From Microlunatus speluncae (GTDB lineage Bacteria; Actinomycetota; Actinomycetes; Propionibacteriales; Propionibacteriaceae), in assembly GCF_009299835.1 (NCBI RefSeq), contig NZ_VKCZ01000010.1, forward strand, positions 100,021 to 164,020: 64,000 bases of DNA. Reading direction: 5' to 3'. Positions 11,788 to 21,228 of the stretch are shown in pieces (the stretch's first letter is position 1; every line of letters begins with the position of its first letter). The notes beneath the pieces are model-generated. The model worked only from the letters and a program-made list of their open reading frames with translations. It made no database searches and was not told the origin of the DNA. Both the position numbers and the translations under genes were made by a program.

Positions 11788-13086
11788 ATGTCGGTCCGGC
11801 AGACGGTCGAGGGTGGCGTGCGGGACGCGGTCCGGGCCGCGGCGATGGCGGGGCTACGCGCTCGGGGCGACGTGCTCGGCCAGCTGATGAGCCCGAAGAT
11901 GATCACCGATCCGTACCCGACCTATCGCCGGCTGCGCGAGCAGGGGCCCGTGGTCGAGACCGCGATGGGAGCGATCAGTCTGCGGTACGCGATCTGCGGC
12001 CCGCTGCTCCGCCATCCGTCGACGGTGACCGGCACCAGCATGCGGCGCGAGATCACCGCCGGGACCGGAAAGGTCCAGCAGTGGTTGTTCGGCAGCCCCT
12101 CGCGGGACGGGCTGGTCGATCCGACCGGGCCGGATTCCATGATCAGCAAGAACCCGCCCGATCACACCCGGTTGCGGAAGCTGGTGAGCAAGGTGTTCAC
12201 CCCGGCCTCGATCGGCGCGCTGCGACCGCGGCTGACCGAGATCGCCGCCGGGCTGGTCGACCGGGCCCGCACCGCGGACTCGTTCGACCTGATGCGCGAC
12301 GTCGCCGGGGTCTTCCCGGTGCTGGCGATCTGCGAGATCCTGGCCATTCCGCAGCCTGATCACGAACGGTTCCGGCAGTGGGGCAGTGATCTTGCCGCCG
12401 ACCTGGACGCGATGGCGCCGGCCGCTCGGCAGCGGGCGGCGAACGCGTCGCTCGAGGCTTTGCAGGGCTACTTCGTCGACCTGGTCGCGGCCCGCCGTCA
12501 GAGCCCCGGCGATGACCTGGTGTCGGGCCTGATCGCGGTCGAGGAGGAGGGTGAGCGGCTGACCACCAATGAGCTGCTGGCCACCTGCATGCTGCTGCTG
12601 TTCGCCGGATTCGAGACCACGGTCAACCTGATCGGCAACGGTGCCCTGGCCCTGATCCAGAACCAAGATCAGCTTCGACTGCTCCGGGATGATCATGAGT
12701 TGATCCCGGGGGCGGTCGAGGAACTGCTCCGGTTCGATCCGCCGATCCAGCTCAGCTCACGGGTGCCGACCATCGACATCGAGATCGACGGCACCGTGCT
12801 GCCGGCCGGCCGGCCGGTCTCGCTGATGCTGGCCGGCGCCAACCGGGATCCGGAGGTCTTCACCGACCCCGACCGGCTCGACGTCACCCGAGCCAACGCC
12901 CGCAAGCACCTGTCCTTCGCGGCCGGCCCGCACCACTGCCTCGGCGCCGCGCTGGCCCGGTTGGAGGCGGAGATCATGTTCCGGCTGCTGCTGGAGCGGT
13001 TGGGTGACCTCCGCCCGGCCGGTGAGCCCCGCCGCCGCCCGACCTTCGTCCTCCGCGGCCTGACCTCGCTACCCCTGCACAGCTAG
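11788..13086 (+). CDS. Cytochrome P450
   Basis: A 432-residue soluble bacterial P450. The I-helix oxygen-activation motif AGFETT is at 273-278, the K-helix ExxR is Glu312-Arg315 (EELLR), and the heme-binding loop [14 protein letters not shown] has the axial Cys at 384. [18 protein letters not shown] is the C-helix signature of the macrolide/fatty-acid P450 group (CYP107/CYP125-like class). I start at ATG 11788, ten bases after a GAGGGA site; a GTG at 11779 is in frame but lies too close to that site. No ferredoxin or reductase gene is adjacent, so redox partners must come from elsewhere. The substrate is unknown. Confidence 0.93.
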   Translation: MSVRQTVEGGVRDAVRAAAMAGLRARGDVLGQLMSPKMITDPYPTYRRLREQGPVVETAMGAISLRYAICGPLLRHPSTVTGTSMRREITAGTGKVQQWLFGSPSRDGLVDPTGPDSMISKNPPDHTRLRKLVSKVFTPASIGALRPRLTEIAAGLVDRARTADSFDLMRDVAGVFPVLAICEILAIPQPDHERFRQWGSDLAADLDAMAPAARQRAANASLEALQGYFVDLVAARRQSPGDDLVSGLIAVEEEGERLTTNELLATCMLLLFAGFETTVNLIGNGALALIQNQDQLRLLRDDHELIPGAVEELLRFDPPIQLSSRVPTIDIEIDGTVLPAGRPVSLMLAGANRDPEVFTDPDRLDVTRANARKHLSFAAGPHHCLGAALARLEAEIMFRLLLERLGDLRPAGEPRRRPTFVLRGLTSLPLHS

Positions 13087-13092
13087 TTCGTC

Positions 13093-13157
13093 CCGTTCCC
13101 TGAGCCCGTCGAAGGGCAGGCCCAATCACCTTGCCCTTCGACAAGCTCAGGGAACGG
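13093..13157. repeat. SPEPVEG-type palindrome (inverted pair)
   Basis: CGTTCCCTGAGCCCGTCGAA at the left pairs with TTCGACAAGCTCAGGGAACG at the right, with a 13-15 base loop. It lies between two plus-strand genes. It belongs to the dispersed palindrome family whose translation reads SPEPVEG, also seen at 16447, 31631, 47059, 47091, 62363, 62418 and 63572-63704. Confidence 0.85.
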
Positions 13158-13249
13158 ACACCAATAACTGTGATTCATCAGCTGGCACGGGTCGACCGCG
13201 GTACGGAATCAGGGGAGACTGGCGGTCGAACCCGATCAAGGAGCAGACG

Positions 13250-14131
13250 ATGGTCGCGGAGCTCGCGGAGCAGATCGATCCCCATGGTGGCGACTACGAC
13301 CCGGAGCTGTATCGGCCGGAGGGGTCGGCGGAGACCGTGGCCGGGCCGCTGACCTCGGTGTCGGCCGAGCTTCGCCGGCAGTACGGCGCGGACGGGTTCC
13401 TCGCCGTCGACACCTTGATCAGCGAGGACCGGGTGACGGGGGCGGTCGCCGGGATCGATCGGTTGATCAGCGGTGGAGCACCGGGCTTCCGCGGGATCCA
13501 GTGGGAGGGCAGTGTCCGGGCCCGGCTGCCCGAGCTGGATCTCGAGCAGCGGCGCCGCTCGGTGCGCAAGCTGGTCTACTACGTTGATCATGAACCGCGG
13601 CTGCACGCGATCGCGCACGATCCGGCGATCCTCGGCCTGGCCGCGGAGCTGCTCGGCGCGGAGCCGGAGCTGTTCGCCGACCAGGCGCTGCTGAAGCCAC
13701 CGGGGATCGGCCGGGAGAAGCCGTGGCACCAGGACGTGGCCTACTTCGACGTCCGGCCGGGCGCCCCGGTGGTCGGGTTGTGGATCGCGCTGGACGGCAC
13801 CGATCCCGACAACGGCTGCATGCACGTGATCCCGGGCAGTCATCGGGCCGGTCCGGTGCCGCACTTCAATCGGCGCGACTTCCAGCTCTGCGACACCGAC
13901 GTGGACCGGCGGCGGGTGATCGCGGTGCCGCTCCAGCCGGCCGGCTGCCTGATCTTCGACGGCCTGCTGCATCACGGCACGCCGCGCAACGCGTCGGACC
14001 GGCGGCGGTGGGCGCTGCAGTTCCACTACGCGCCGGCCGAGGCGATCTGGCGGTCCCGGGAGGAACGCGCCGCGTACAAGGAACGCCGGCTGGCGGTGTT
14101 CGGCGGCGACGGGCTGGACGTGACCTGCTAG
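13250..14131 (+). CDS. Phytanoyl-CoA dioxygenase (PhyH) family protein
   Basis: A 293-residue Fe(II)/2-oxoglutarate oxygenase of the PhyH family. The facial triad is His160-x-Asp162 (KPWHQDVAYFD) and His242 (DGLLHHGTPRN), followed by a 2-oxoglutarate-binding Arg in the DRRRWALQFHY strand. LWIALDGTDPDNGCMHVIPGSH is the family core. Start ATG 13250 has AAGGAG at good spacing. These enzymes hydroxylate diverse small molecules, so no substrate is assigned. It follows the P450 after 163 bases that contain a palindromic repeat, and is 23 bases ahead of the FdhF-like gene; a shared catabolic role is possible but unproven. Confidence 0.88.
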   Translation: MVAELAEQIDPHGGDYDPELYRPEGSAETVAGPLTSVSAELRRQYGADGFLAVDTLISEDRVTGAVAGIDRLISGGAPGFRGIQWEGSVRARLPELDLEQRRRSVRKLVYYVDHEPRLHAIAHDPAILGLAAELLGAEPELFADQALLKPPGIGREKPWHQDVAYFDVRPGAPVVGLWIALDGTDPDNGCMHVIPGSHRAGPVPHFNRRDFQLCDTDVDRRRVIAVPLQPAGCLIFDGLLHHGTPRNASDRRRWALQFHYAPAEAIWRSREERAAYKERRLAVFGGDGLDVTC

Positions 14132-14154
14132 CCGGGGCGAAGTAGCGTGAAGCC

Positions 14155-16455
14155 ATGGTGAAGAAGGCCCCGGCCTCCGATCCCGGCGACGCGGATCTGA
14201 CGATCAAGAAACCCAAGACCTGGGCCGCCGGGGTGCCCGGCGTCGTCGCGGCGCTGCGGATGAGCCAGCAGGAGATGGGGATCCGGCGCAGTGCGCTGAC
14301 CCTGCTCCGGGTGAACCAGCCGGACGGGTTCGACTGCCCGGGTTGTGCCTGGCCCGAGCCGCACCACACGCACCAGGTCGAGTTCTGCGAGAACGGGGCC
14401 AAGGCGGTGGCGGAGGAGGCGACGCTGCGCCGGGTCACGCCGGAGTTCTTCGCCGCGCATTCGATTCCCGACCTGGCCGGGCGATCCGATCATTGGCTCG
14501 GTGCGCAGGGCCGGCTGACCACGCCGATGTACAAGCCGGCCGACGCCGATCACTACCGGCCGATCTCGTACGAGGGCGCACTGGACCTGATCGCCGACCG
14601 GCTGCGTGGGCTGGATGACCCGGACCAGGCGATCTTCTACACCTCGGGCCGGACCAGCAACGAGGCCGCGTTCTGCTATCAGCTGTTCGTCCGCAGCTAC
14701 GGCACCAACAACCTGCCGGACTGCTCCAACATGTGCCACGAGTCGAGCGGCTCGGCGCTGGGCCAGACCATCGGCATCGGCAAGGGCACGGTCACGCTCG
14801 ATGATCTTGGTCAGGCCGACCTGATCATCATCGCCGGCCAGAACCCGGGCACCAACCATCCGCGGATGCTGACCGCGCTGGAGCAGGCCAAACGGGACGG
14901 CACGACGATCATGGCGATCAACCCGCTGCCCGAGGCCGGCCTGCTCCGGTTCAAGAACCCGCAGCGGCCCAGCGGGGTGATCGGACGCGGCACCCAGCTC
15001 GCCGACCACTTCGCGCAGATCCGGCTGAACGGCGACCTCGCCTTCTTCCAGGCGCTGGGCAAACTGGTGCTGGAGGCCGAACGATCCGGCCGCAAGGTCG
15101 TCGATCATGACTTCATCGAGCGCCATACCGACGGGTTCGAGGCGTACGCGGCGGCGCTGGACGACCTGGACTGGGCCCAGGTGGAGCGAGCCACCGGCCT
15201 CACCCGTGATCAGCTTCGCGACGCCGCGGAGCTGGTGCTGAACGCGAAGTCGATCATCGTCTGCTGGGCGATGGGGCTGACCCAGCACAAGAACTCGGTG
15301 CCGACGATCCGGGAGATCGTCAACCTGTTGCTGCTCGGCGGCAACATCGGCCGGCCCGGCGCCGGCGCCTGCCCGGTCCGTGGGCACAGCAACGTCCAGG
15401 GCGACCGGACGATGGGGATCTATGAGAAGCCGGCCGAGCCTTTCCTGGCCGCCCTCGATGCCGAGTTCGGGATCACCGCGCCGCGCGAGCCCGGCCACGA
15501 CGTCGTCGACTCCATCCGAGCGCTGCGGGACGGCCAGGCCAGGATCTTCATCGGGATGGGCGGCAACTTCGTCCGGGCCACCCCGGACACCGCGCTGACC
15601 GAGCGGGCGATGGCGCGCGCCGACCTGACCGTGCAGATCTCGACCAAGCTCAACGGGTCGCACGCCGTGGTCGGCCGGGAGGCGCTGATCCTGCCGACCC
15701 TCGGCCGGACCGAGCGGGACCGGCAGCTGACCGGCGATCAACGGGTCACCGTTGAGGACTCGATGGGCATGGTGCACGCCAGCCGCGGCCGCAACGCCCC
15801 GGCCGCGGAACTGCTGAGCGAGGTGGCGATCGTCTGCGAGCTGGCCCGGCGGACGCTGCCGGACTCGGCCGTGCCATGGTTGACGTTCCGCGCCGACTAC
15901 GACCGGATCCGGGATCGGATCGCTCGGGTGGTGCCCGGCTTCGACGACCTGAACACCAAGATCGACACCGCCGGCGGCTTCGCGCTGCCCAACGGTCCCA
16001 GGGATTCGCGGACCTTCGCCACCGACACCGGCCGAGCCCACTTCACCGTCAACCGGCTCGAGGTGATCGAGCCCGGGCCGGGCCGGCTGATCCTGCAGAC
16101 CGTACGGTCCCATGATCAGTACAACACCACGATCTACGGGATGGATGATCGCTACCGCGGCATCGCCGACGGTCGGCGGGTCGTCTTCGTCAACCCCGAT
16201 GATCTTGCTCAGCTGGGATTCGCCGACGGGCAGCTGGTCGACCTGGTCTCGGAGTGGCCGGTCGGTGATCAGGTGGAGGAGCGGCGGGCGGAGGCGTTCC
16301 GGGTGGTGGCCTACCCGACCGCGCGGGAGTGCGCGGCCGCGTACTTCCCGGAGGCCAATGTGCTGGTGCCGGTCGACTCCACCGCCGAGGTGAGCAACAC
16401 GCCCACCTCGAAGTCGGTGATCATCCGCTTGGAACCAGCCGCCAACGCTCCCTGA
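14155..16455 (+). CDS. FdhF/YdeP-family molybdopterin oxidoreductase
   Basis: A 766-residue molybdenum bis-MGD enzyme of the formate dehydrogenase alpha-like (YdeP) group. The N-terminus has Cys61, Cys64 (CPGC) and Cys78, a reduced cluster motif typical of this subgroup. SYEGALDLIADRL, TSGRTSNEAAF and Cys190/Cys194 (PDCSNMCHESSG) follow, then a molydopterin-dinucleotide-binding domain with QTVRSHDQYNTTIYGMDDRY. This group is distinct from true formate dehydrogenases and its substrate is unknown; in E. coli YdeP is linked to acid resistance. There are no FdhD, electron-transfer or cofactor genes beside it. A palindrome pair follows the stop. Confidence 0.9.
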   Translation: MVKKAPASDPGDADLTIKKPKTWAAGVPGVVAALRMSQQEMGIRRSALTLLRVNQPDGFDCPGCAWPEPHHTHQVEFCENGAKAVAEEATLRRVTPEFFAAHSIPDLAGRSDHWLGAQGRLTTPMYKPADADHYRPISYEGALDLIADRLRGLDDPDQAIFYTSGRTSNEAAFCYQLFVRSYGTNNLPDCSNMCHESSGSALGQTIGIGKGTVTLDDLGQADLIIIAGQNPGTNHPRMLTALEQAKRDGTTIMAINPLPEAGLLRFKNPQRPSGVIGRGTQLADHFAQIRLNGDLAFFQALGKLVLEAERSGRKVVDHDFIERHTDGFEAYAAALDDLDWAQVERATGLTRDQLRDAAELVLNAKSIIVCWAMGLTQHKNSVPTIREIVNLLLLGGNIGRPGAGACPVRGHSNVQGDRTMGIYEKPAEPFLAALDAEFGITAPREPGHDVVDSIRALRDGQARIFIGMGGNFVRATPDTALTERAMARADLTVQISTKLNGSHAVVGREALILPTLGRTERDRQLTGDQRVTVEDSMGMVHASRGRNAPAAELLSEVAIVCELARRTLPDSAVPWLTFRADYDRIRDRIARVVPGFDDLNTKIDTAGGFALPNGPRDSRTFATDTGRAHFTVNRLEVIEPGPGRLILQTVRSHDQYNTTIYGMDDRYRGIADGRRVVFVNPDDLAQLGFADGQLVDLVSEWPVGDQVEERRAEAFRVVAYPTARECAAAYFPEANVLVPVDSTAEVSNTPTSKSVIIRLEPAANAP

Positions 16456-16510
16456 GCCTGTCGAAGGGCAAGGCCCGATCACCCCTGCCCTTCGACAGGC
16501 TCAGGGAACG
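16447..16510. repeat. SPEPVEG-type palindrome (inverted pair)
   Basis: CTCCCTGAGCCTGTCGAAGG pairs with CCTTCGACAGGCTCAGGGAA across a 16-18 base loop. It begins inside the last codons of the FdhF-like gene, so the C-terminus (AANAP) is encoded by the repeat edge, and may also end transcription there. Confidence 0.85.
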
Positions 16511-16544
16511 AACACGGGCAAGGTCACAACTTCGCCCCGAAGCA

Positions 16545-16572
16545 TTTACGGCCGCCCGAAAGTAGATATTAT
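16545..16572 (+). promoter_or_regulatory. Candidate sigma70-like promoter of the sugar ABC operon
   Basis: TTTACG (16545-16550) and TATTAT (16567-16572), separated by 16 bases, form the only AT-rich promoter-like pair in the 198-base gap ahead of the sugar-binding lipoprotein gene (start 16654). Read by eye; unproven. Confidence 0.35.
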
Positions 16573-16653
16573 GCTCCAGCAAAAGCGGCGAAGCTGGGCT
16601 TCTGCCGTGCGTCCGGGGGCTCAACGAAGACCCCTTTCCGAAAGGAACTCGCT

Positions 16654-17913
16654 GTGGATCGTCGGTCATTGCTGGGTGGTGGATTGGCGCTGGGAGCGGG
16701 CGGCCTGCTGACCGCGTGCGGTGGCGGTGCCGAGCCCGATGTCACGAATACGGACCCCGGCCAGGTGTCGGGCAAGGTGGTGCACTGGACGTACCCGATG
16801 GGAGAGACCCAGCAGGACGCCTGGTGGCAGCCGCTGGTGCAGGAGTTCACCGCCAAATACCCGAAGGTCGAGGTCCAGGTGGTGCAGCAGCCCTGGACCG
16901 GCCGGGAACAGGCGCTGACCACCGCCGTCGCCGGCAAGTCGGCGCCGGACGTCGTCTATTTCAACCCCGACTTCGTGCCGCGGTTCGTCGAGGAGGATCT
17001 GCTGCTGAGCCTGGACGACGCGCTCGGTGAGGACCGGTCGGACTACGTGCCGACGGCGCTCAGCGCGTTCACGTACCAGGACAAGTTGTACGGCCTGCCG
17101 CTGCTGATGACGATCGCCAATCCGGCCTACAACGTGAAGCTGCTCAAGGAACTGGGGCTGGCCCAGGCGCCGGTGAGCTGGGATGAGATCCGTGACGCGG
17201 CCAAGGCGTGCGTCGCCCGGGATCTCACCTTCGCCAACTACCAGGCCAGCGACGGCTCGCTGAACCTGACCTACTACCCGTTCCTCTGGCAGGCCGGCGG
17301 TCAGGTGCTCAGTGACGACCTGACCAAGGCGGCGTTCCAGGAGGAGCCGGGGGTCCGGGCGCTGACGTTCCTGCGTGAGCTGGCCGACCTGAAGGCGTTG
17401 AACAATGCGGGGCTGACCCAGCCGGTCGGCAAGGTCGAGCAGACCCGGTTCGCCCGGGGCACCGAGCTGATGAACCTGACCCTGGACGCTCCGATGCCCG
17501 AAACGATCATGGCCAAGGGTTCGGTCAAGGGCAGCCAACCGTTCAAAGATCAACAACAGGTCGTGTACGGGTCGGTCGGCGGCCTGTCGATCTTCAAGAT
17601 GTCGAAGTCGCCCGAGGCGGCGGTCGCCTGGGCCAAGTTCGTCACCGAGAAGACGACGATGCAGAAGTTCCTCAATGCCGCCGGCTTCCTGCCGCCGCGG
17701 ACCTCGCTCAAGGACATGTACGCCGACAACGAGGACCAGTCGTTCAAGCTGCAGTTCGTCGACCAGGTCAAGATCGGCGTGCTGCACCCGAAGGCGCGCG
17801 AGATCATCGACACGGTGCGGCCGCATCTGCAGGGATGCCTGCTGGGCAAGACCGATCCGGCGGCCACGCTGACCGCCGCGGCGGCCGAGGTCGACGCGCT
17901 GCTCGCCCGGTGA
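16654..17913 (+). CDS. Carbohydrate ABC transporter substrate-binding lipoprotein
   Basis: A 419-residue family-1 extracellular solute-binding protein. The N-terminal signal MDRRSLLGGGLALGAGG ends in a lipobox LTAC, so Cys becomes lipid-anchored on the outside of the membrane. The body shows the family pattern (WWQPLVQEFTAKYPKVEVQ, APDVVYFNPDFVPRFVEE). Start GTG 16654 follows AAAGGA. The stop overlaps the GTG of the first permease as GTGA, so the two are translationally coupled. The sugar is not predictable. No ATPase gene follows the permeases, so a shared MsmK/MalK-type ATPase encoded elsewhere is implied. Confidence 0.92.
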   Translation: MDRRSLLGGGLALGAGGLLTACGGGAEPDVTNTDPGQVSGKVVHWTYPMGETQQDAWWQPLVQEFTAKYPKVEVQVVQQPWTGREQALTTAVAGKSAPDVVYFNPDFVPRFVEEDLLLSLDDALGEDRSDYVPTALSAFTYQDKLYGLPLLMTIANPAYNVKLLKELGLAQAPVSWDEIRDAAKACVARDLTFANYQASDGSLNLTYYPFLWQAGGQVLSDDLTKAAFQEEPGVRALTFLRELADLKALNNAGLTQPVGKVEQTRFARGTELMNLTLDAPMPETIMAKGSVKGSQPFKDQQQVVYGSVGGLSIFKMSKSPEAAVAWAKFVTEKTTMQKFLNAAGFLPPRTSLKDMYADNEDQSFKLQFVDQVKIGVLHPKAREIIDTVRPHLQGCLLGKTDPAATLTAAAAEVDALLAR

Positions 17914-18815
17914 CGACGACCGCGGCGTCGGGGGCCACGACCCGGCGGCGGCCGTGGTGGCGGTCCAACGCCGCGGTGTTCGCCTATGTCTTCGTGCTGC
18001 CGTACGTGCTGCTGTTCGCGGTGTTCCGGATCGCGCCCACGCTGTACGGGATCGGGCTGTCGCTGGCCGACGTCAGCCTGTCCGGGCGGGTGAAGTGGGC
18101 CGGGCTGGCGAACTTCCAGCGGCTGTTCGGCGACAGCCTGTTCTGGCAGGCGCTCGGCGTCACCGTGCTCTACACGGTGATCGCGATCCCGCTCTGCCTG
18201 GCCGTCGCGCTGGTGATGGCGTCGCTGGTGAACCGGCCGCTGCGCGGGATCAGCGTCTACCGGGTGATCTTCTTCGTCCCGGTGGTGACCAGCTCGGTGA
18301 TGTCGGGCGTGATCTTCAAATGGCTCTACACCAGCGACGGCCCGCTGAACGCGGTGCTGACCGCGGTCGGGCTGCCACCCGCCGACTGGCTGGGCTCGAC
18401 CAGTCTGGTGCTGCCGTCGCTGGCGATCGTGCAGGCCTGGACCCGGTTCGGCTACGACATGTTGATCTTGCTCGCCGGGATGCTGGCCATTCCGGAGGAA
18501 TACTATGAAGCGGCCAAGATCGACCGGACCACCGCCTGGCAACGGTTCTGGCACATCACCCTGCCGCTGCTCCGGCCGGCGCTGTTCTTCGTCCTGGTGC
18601 TGGAGACGATCAACTCGTTCCAGGTGTTCGATCACATTCTGGTGATGACCGCCGGCGGTCCGGTCCGGGCGTCCTATTCGCTGACGTACATGATCTATGA
18701 CCAGGCCTTCAACTATTCGGAGTTCGGCTACGGGGCGGCGGCCGGAATGGTGTTGCTGGTGTTGATCCTGCTGATCTCGCTGCTCCAGAACGTGATCGTG
18801 GGGCGGCGCCGATGA
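17910..18815 (+). CDS. Carbohydrate ABC transporter permease (MalF type)
   Basis: Inner-membrane permease of 301 residues with six transmembrane segments. The EAA loop (EEYYEAAKIDRTTAWQRFWHI) that docks the ATPase is clear. Start GTG 17910 overlaps the binding-protein stop by four bases; the N-terminus VTTTAASGATTRRRPWW is short and basic before the first segment. It partners with the next gene to form the heterodimeric channel. Confidence 0.93.
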   Translation: MTTTAASGATTRRRPWWRSNAAVFAYVFVLPYVLLFAVFRIAPTLYGIGLSLADVSLSGRVKWAGLANFQRLFGDSLFWQALGVTVLYTVIAIPLCLAVALVMASLVNRPLRGISVYRVIFFVPVVTSSVMSGVIFKWLYTSDGPLNAVLTAVGLPPADWLGSTSLVLPSLAIVQAWTRFGYDMLILLAGMLAIPEEYYEAAKIDRTTAWQRFWHITLPLLRPALFFVLVLETINSFQVFDHILVMTAGGPVRASYSLTYMIYDQAFNYSEFGYGAAAGMVLLVLILLISLLQNVIVGRRR

Positions 18816-19654
18816 GCGCCCCGGTGCTGTCCCGACGGCCGCTCCGCCGCGGCCGCAAACAGCTGTTCTGGCACTTCCCGCTGGCGTTGGCCGCACTGCT
18901 CACCCTGTTTCCGTTCTACGCGATGGTGATCATCTCGCTCCGGCCGGGGCAGCCGATCGAGTTGCCGCAGTCGCTGATCCCCGGCGGGCTCAACCTGTCC
19001 GCGTACGCCGAGGCGCTGAGCTCGGACCGGATCGGTCGCTGGATCGCCAACTCGACCATCTATTCGGTGGCCTCGGTGATCTTGGTGCTGCTGTTCGCCT
19101 CGATGGCCGGCTATGCCTTTGCCAAGAAGCGATTCCTCGGCCGGGAGCTGATGTTCTGGGTGTTCATCGCCATGTTGATGGTGCCGGCGCACCTGACCCT
19201 GATCCCGCTGTTCCTGATCGTCAGCAACCTCGACGGGCTGGACACGATGTGGGGCGTGCTGGTGCCGACGCTGGCCAACGCGCAGGCGATGTTCCTGATG
19301 CGGCAGTTCATCATGGACATCCCGGACGAGCTGATCGAGGCGGCCAAACTCGACGGCGCCGGCGAGTTGCGGATCTATTGGTCGATCATCCTGCCGCAGA
19401 CCCTGCCGATCCTGGCCACGCTCGGCACCTTCGTCTTCCTCTGGCACTGGAACGACTTCCTCTGGCCGTTGGTGATCATGCGCGACCCCAACAACTACAT
19501 GCTGACCGTCGGACTGAACTCCCTGCAGGCCCAGGAAAGCCTGCTGGCCACCGTGATGGCGGCCGCGACCGTCACGTTCCTGCCGGCTTTCCTGGTCTTC
19601 ATCCTGCTGCAGCGCTTCTTCATCCGCGGCGTGATGATGAGCGGGCTGAAATAG
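18812..19654 (+). CDS. Carbohydrate ABC transporter permease (MalG type)
   Basis: Second permease, 280 residues, with six membrane segments and the EAA loop PDELIEAAKLDGAGELRIYW. The start ATG 18812 overlaps the previous stop as ATGA. It is the last gene of the binding-protein/permease/permease operon; the next gene (an APH-like kinase) begins 39 bases later and may be read through. Confidence 0.93.
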   Translation: MSAPVLSRRPLRRGRKQLFWHFPLALAALLTLFPFYAMVIISLRPGQPIELPQSLIPGGLNLSAYAEALSSDRIGRWIANSTIYSVASVILVLLFASMAGYAFAKKRFLGRELMFWVFIAMLMVPAHLTLIPLFLIVSNLDGLDTMWGVLVPTLANAQAMFLMRQFIMDIPDELIEAAKLDGAGELRIYWSIILPQTLPILATLGTFVFLWHWNDFLWPLVIMRDPNNYMLTVGLNSLQAQESLLATVMAAATVTFLPAFLVFILLQRFFIRGVMMSGLK

Positions 19655-19693
19655 GCCTTTGCACCGGATCCGAAATCGTGGATCAATGGGGGA

Positions 19694-20656
19694 GTGGCAG
19701 ACTCCGAGTTCCTGGCCGAGTTGCATGATCGGTTCGCCGCTCCGCGCGCGGCGGTCGCCGAGCTGATCACCCGCTCGGCGAACCGCGACCTCGCCGAGTT
19801 GGACCGGCTCACCCTCGGTGACGAGAACGAGGTCTATCGCGCCCGGCTGAGCGACGGCGCCGTCGTCTTCGCCCGGATCCGGCGTCCCGGCGAGGGGACC
19901 TTCGCGGCCGAGTCCTGGGCGATGGACCGGGCCCGCGCAGCCGGAACGCCGATTCCCGAGGTGCTCGCGCTCGAGGAGATCGACTCCGAGCACGGTCCGC
20001 GCCCGATCATGATCATCACCGCCTCACCGGGTCGCCAGTTGGCCGAGGTGCTGCCGTCCCTGACCGAGGCGCGGCGTCGCACCGTGATGACAGCCATCGG
20101 TCAGGTCCTGGCCGCCCTGCACTCCGTCGCGACGTCGGGCGTGGGCCGACCGGCCGCTGACGGTAGTTGGCCGGATCGCGAAGCGGCGCGAGCGGCGTTC
20201 AATGCCGAGCGCACCGGCCAGCGCCCCCAGCTCCTCAGCGCGGGGCTGACGCCGGCCGAGGTGGACCGGGCGATCGCCGTGATCGGCACTTCACCCGATA
20301 CGCCGGCGGCGACGGACCCGGTGCTGTGTCACGGCGATCTGCACTCCGCCCACGTCTTCGTGGACGACGACCTGGAGGTGTGCGGGATCATCGACTGGGG
20401 CCTGTGGCACGGAGGCAGCGCGGTCGGTGAGCTGGCCACGATGATGATGGGTTACGACCGGCCGGACTTCGAGGCGATCCTGGCCGGCCACGGGTCCGAC
20501 GGCGCCGACGGGCCCGGGCTCCGGCAGCGGCTGGCCCGCTCGGTGATCATTCAGGCGATCGGCCACATCGCCTGGCACGAGAGCATCGGCAACGCCGACG
20601 GCACCGCCCACTACGTCACCGCGCTCCGTGGCGCCCTCGCCGACCTGGAGGGCTGA
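19694..20656 (+). CDS. APH-family phosphotransferase
   Basis: A 320-residue aminoglycoside phosphotransferase/choline kinase-fold protein. Nucleotide-binding lobe residues are seen in EVYRARLSDGAVVFARIR; the catalytic loop is CHGDLHSAHVFVDDD and the metal-binding loop is GIIDWGLWHGG (Asp of DFG-type). Family members phosphorylate small alcohols or amino sugars. Because it follows a sugar ABC importer by 39 bases, phosphorylation of the imported compound is a reasonable but untested idea. Start GTG 19694 is the best available; GGGGGAG lies immediately before it, unusually close. It ends one base before the convergent DinB gene. Confidence 0.8.
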   Translation: MADSEFLAELHDRFAAPRAAVAELITRSANRDLAELDRLTLGDENEVYRARLSDGAVVFARIRRPGEGTFAAESWAMDRARAAGTPIPEVLALEEIDSEHGPRPIMIITASPGRQLAEVLPSLTEARRRTVMTAIGQVLAALHSVATSGVGRPAADGSWPDREAARAAFNAERTGQRPQLLSAGLTPAEVDRAIAVIGTSPDTPAATDPVLCHGDLHSAHVFVDDDLEVCGIIDWGLWHGGSAVGELATMMMGYDRPDFEAILAGHGSDGADGPGLRQRLARSVIIQAIGHIAWHESIGNADGTAHYVTALRGALADLEG

Positions 20657-20657
20657 C

Positions 20658-21191
20658 TCACCAGCCGGTCGTGCCGTCGATCTTCTGCCGGAGCAGGTCG
20701 GCGTGGCCGTTGTGCCGGGCGTACTCCTCGATCAGGTGCAGCAGTTGCCAGCGGACCGAGGCCGGGCGGCCGTTCCACATCGGGACCCCGAACTCGTCGT
20801 CCAGGGCGAATCGGGCGGCGATCTCCCGGCTCGCCTCCAGCTCGGCCAGGAAGGCGGCATAGCTGGCGGCCGCGACGTCCGGCCGGGCGCCGTTGAAGTC
20901 GGCACCGCCGGTCGGGTACGCCCGCGCCCGGTCCTGCTGGCCGTCCATGGCGAGGGTGAACCAGGTCCGCTCGACCTGGGTCAGGTGCCGCAGCAGGCCG
21001 AGCAGCGACAGGTTGGACGGCGGCAGGGCCTGCTCGGCCAGTTGCTCGGCGGTGAGGCCGGCGCACTTGTGCAGCAGGGTCTCGCGGTGGATCTCGAGCC
21101 GGGTGTCGATCATGGTGCGTTCGTCGGCGATCACCAGCTCGAACTCATCGGTACGGTCGACGGCAGGGGCGGTCCAGGGCATGGGCGGCAT
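20658..21191 (-). CDS. DinB/DUF664 family protein
   Basis: A 177-residue four-helix-bundle protein of the DinB/YfiT group. The DUF664 hallmarks are the early LLGLLRHLTQVERTWF helix and the C-terminal LIEEYARHNGHADLLRQKIDG, whose His residues with the first His (LLRHLTQ) would bind a metal. Members include thiol-dependent S-transferases (mycothiol or bacillithiol), so a mycothiol-dependent role is possible in an actinobacterium. It is convergent with the APH-like gene (one base between stops). Confidence 0.82.
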   Translation of the reverse strand: MPPMPWTAPAVDRTDEFELVIADERTMIDTRLEIHRETLLHKCAGLTAEQLAEQALPPSNLSLLGLLRHLTQVERTWFTLAMDGQQDRARAYPTGGADFNGARPDVAAASYAAFLAELEASREIAARFALDDEFGVPMWNGRPASVRWQLLHLIEEYARHNGHADLLRQKIDGTTGW

Positions 21192-21228
21192 GCTGGCCCG
21201 CCGCGGACGTCCTCGTCAACGCCGGATC

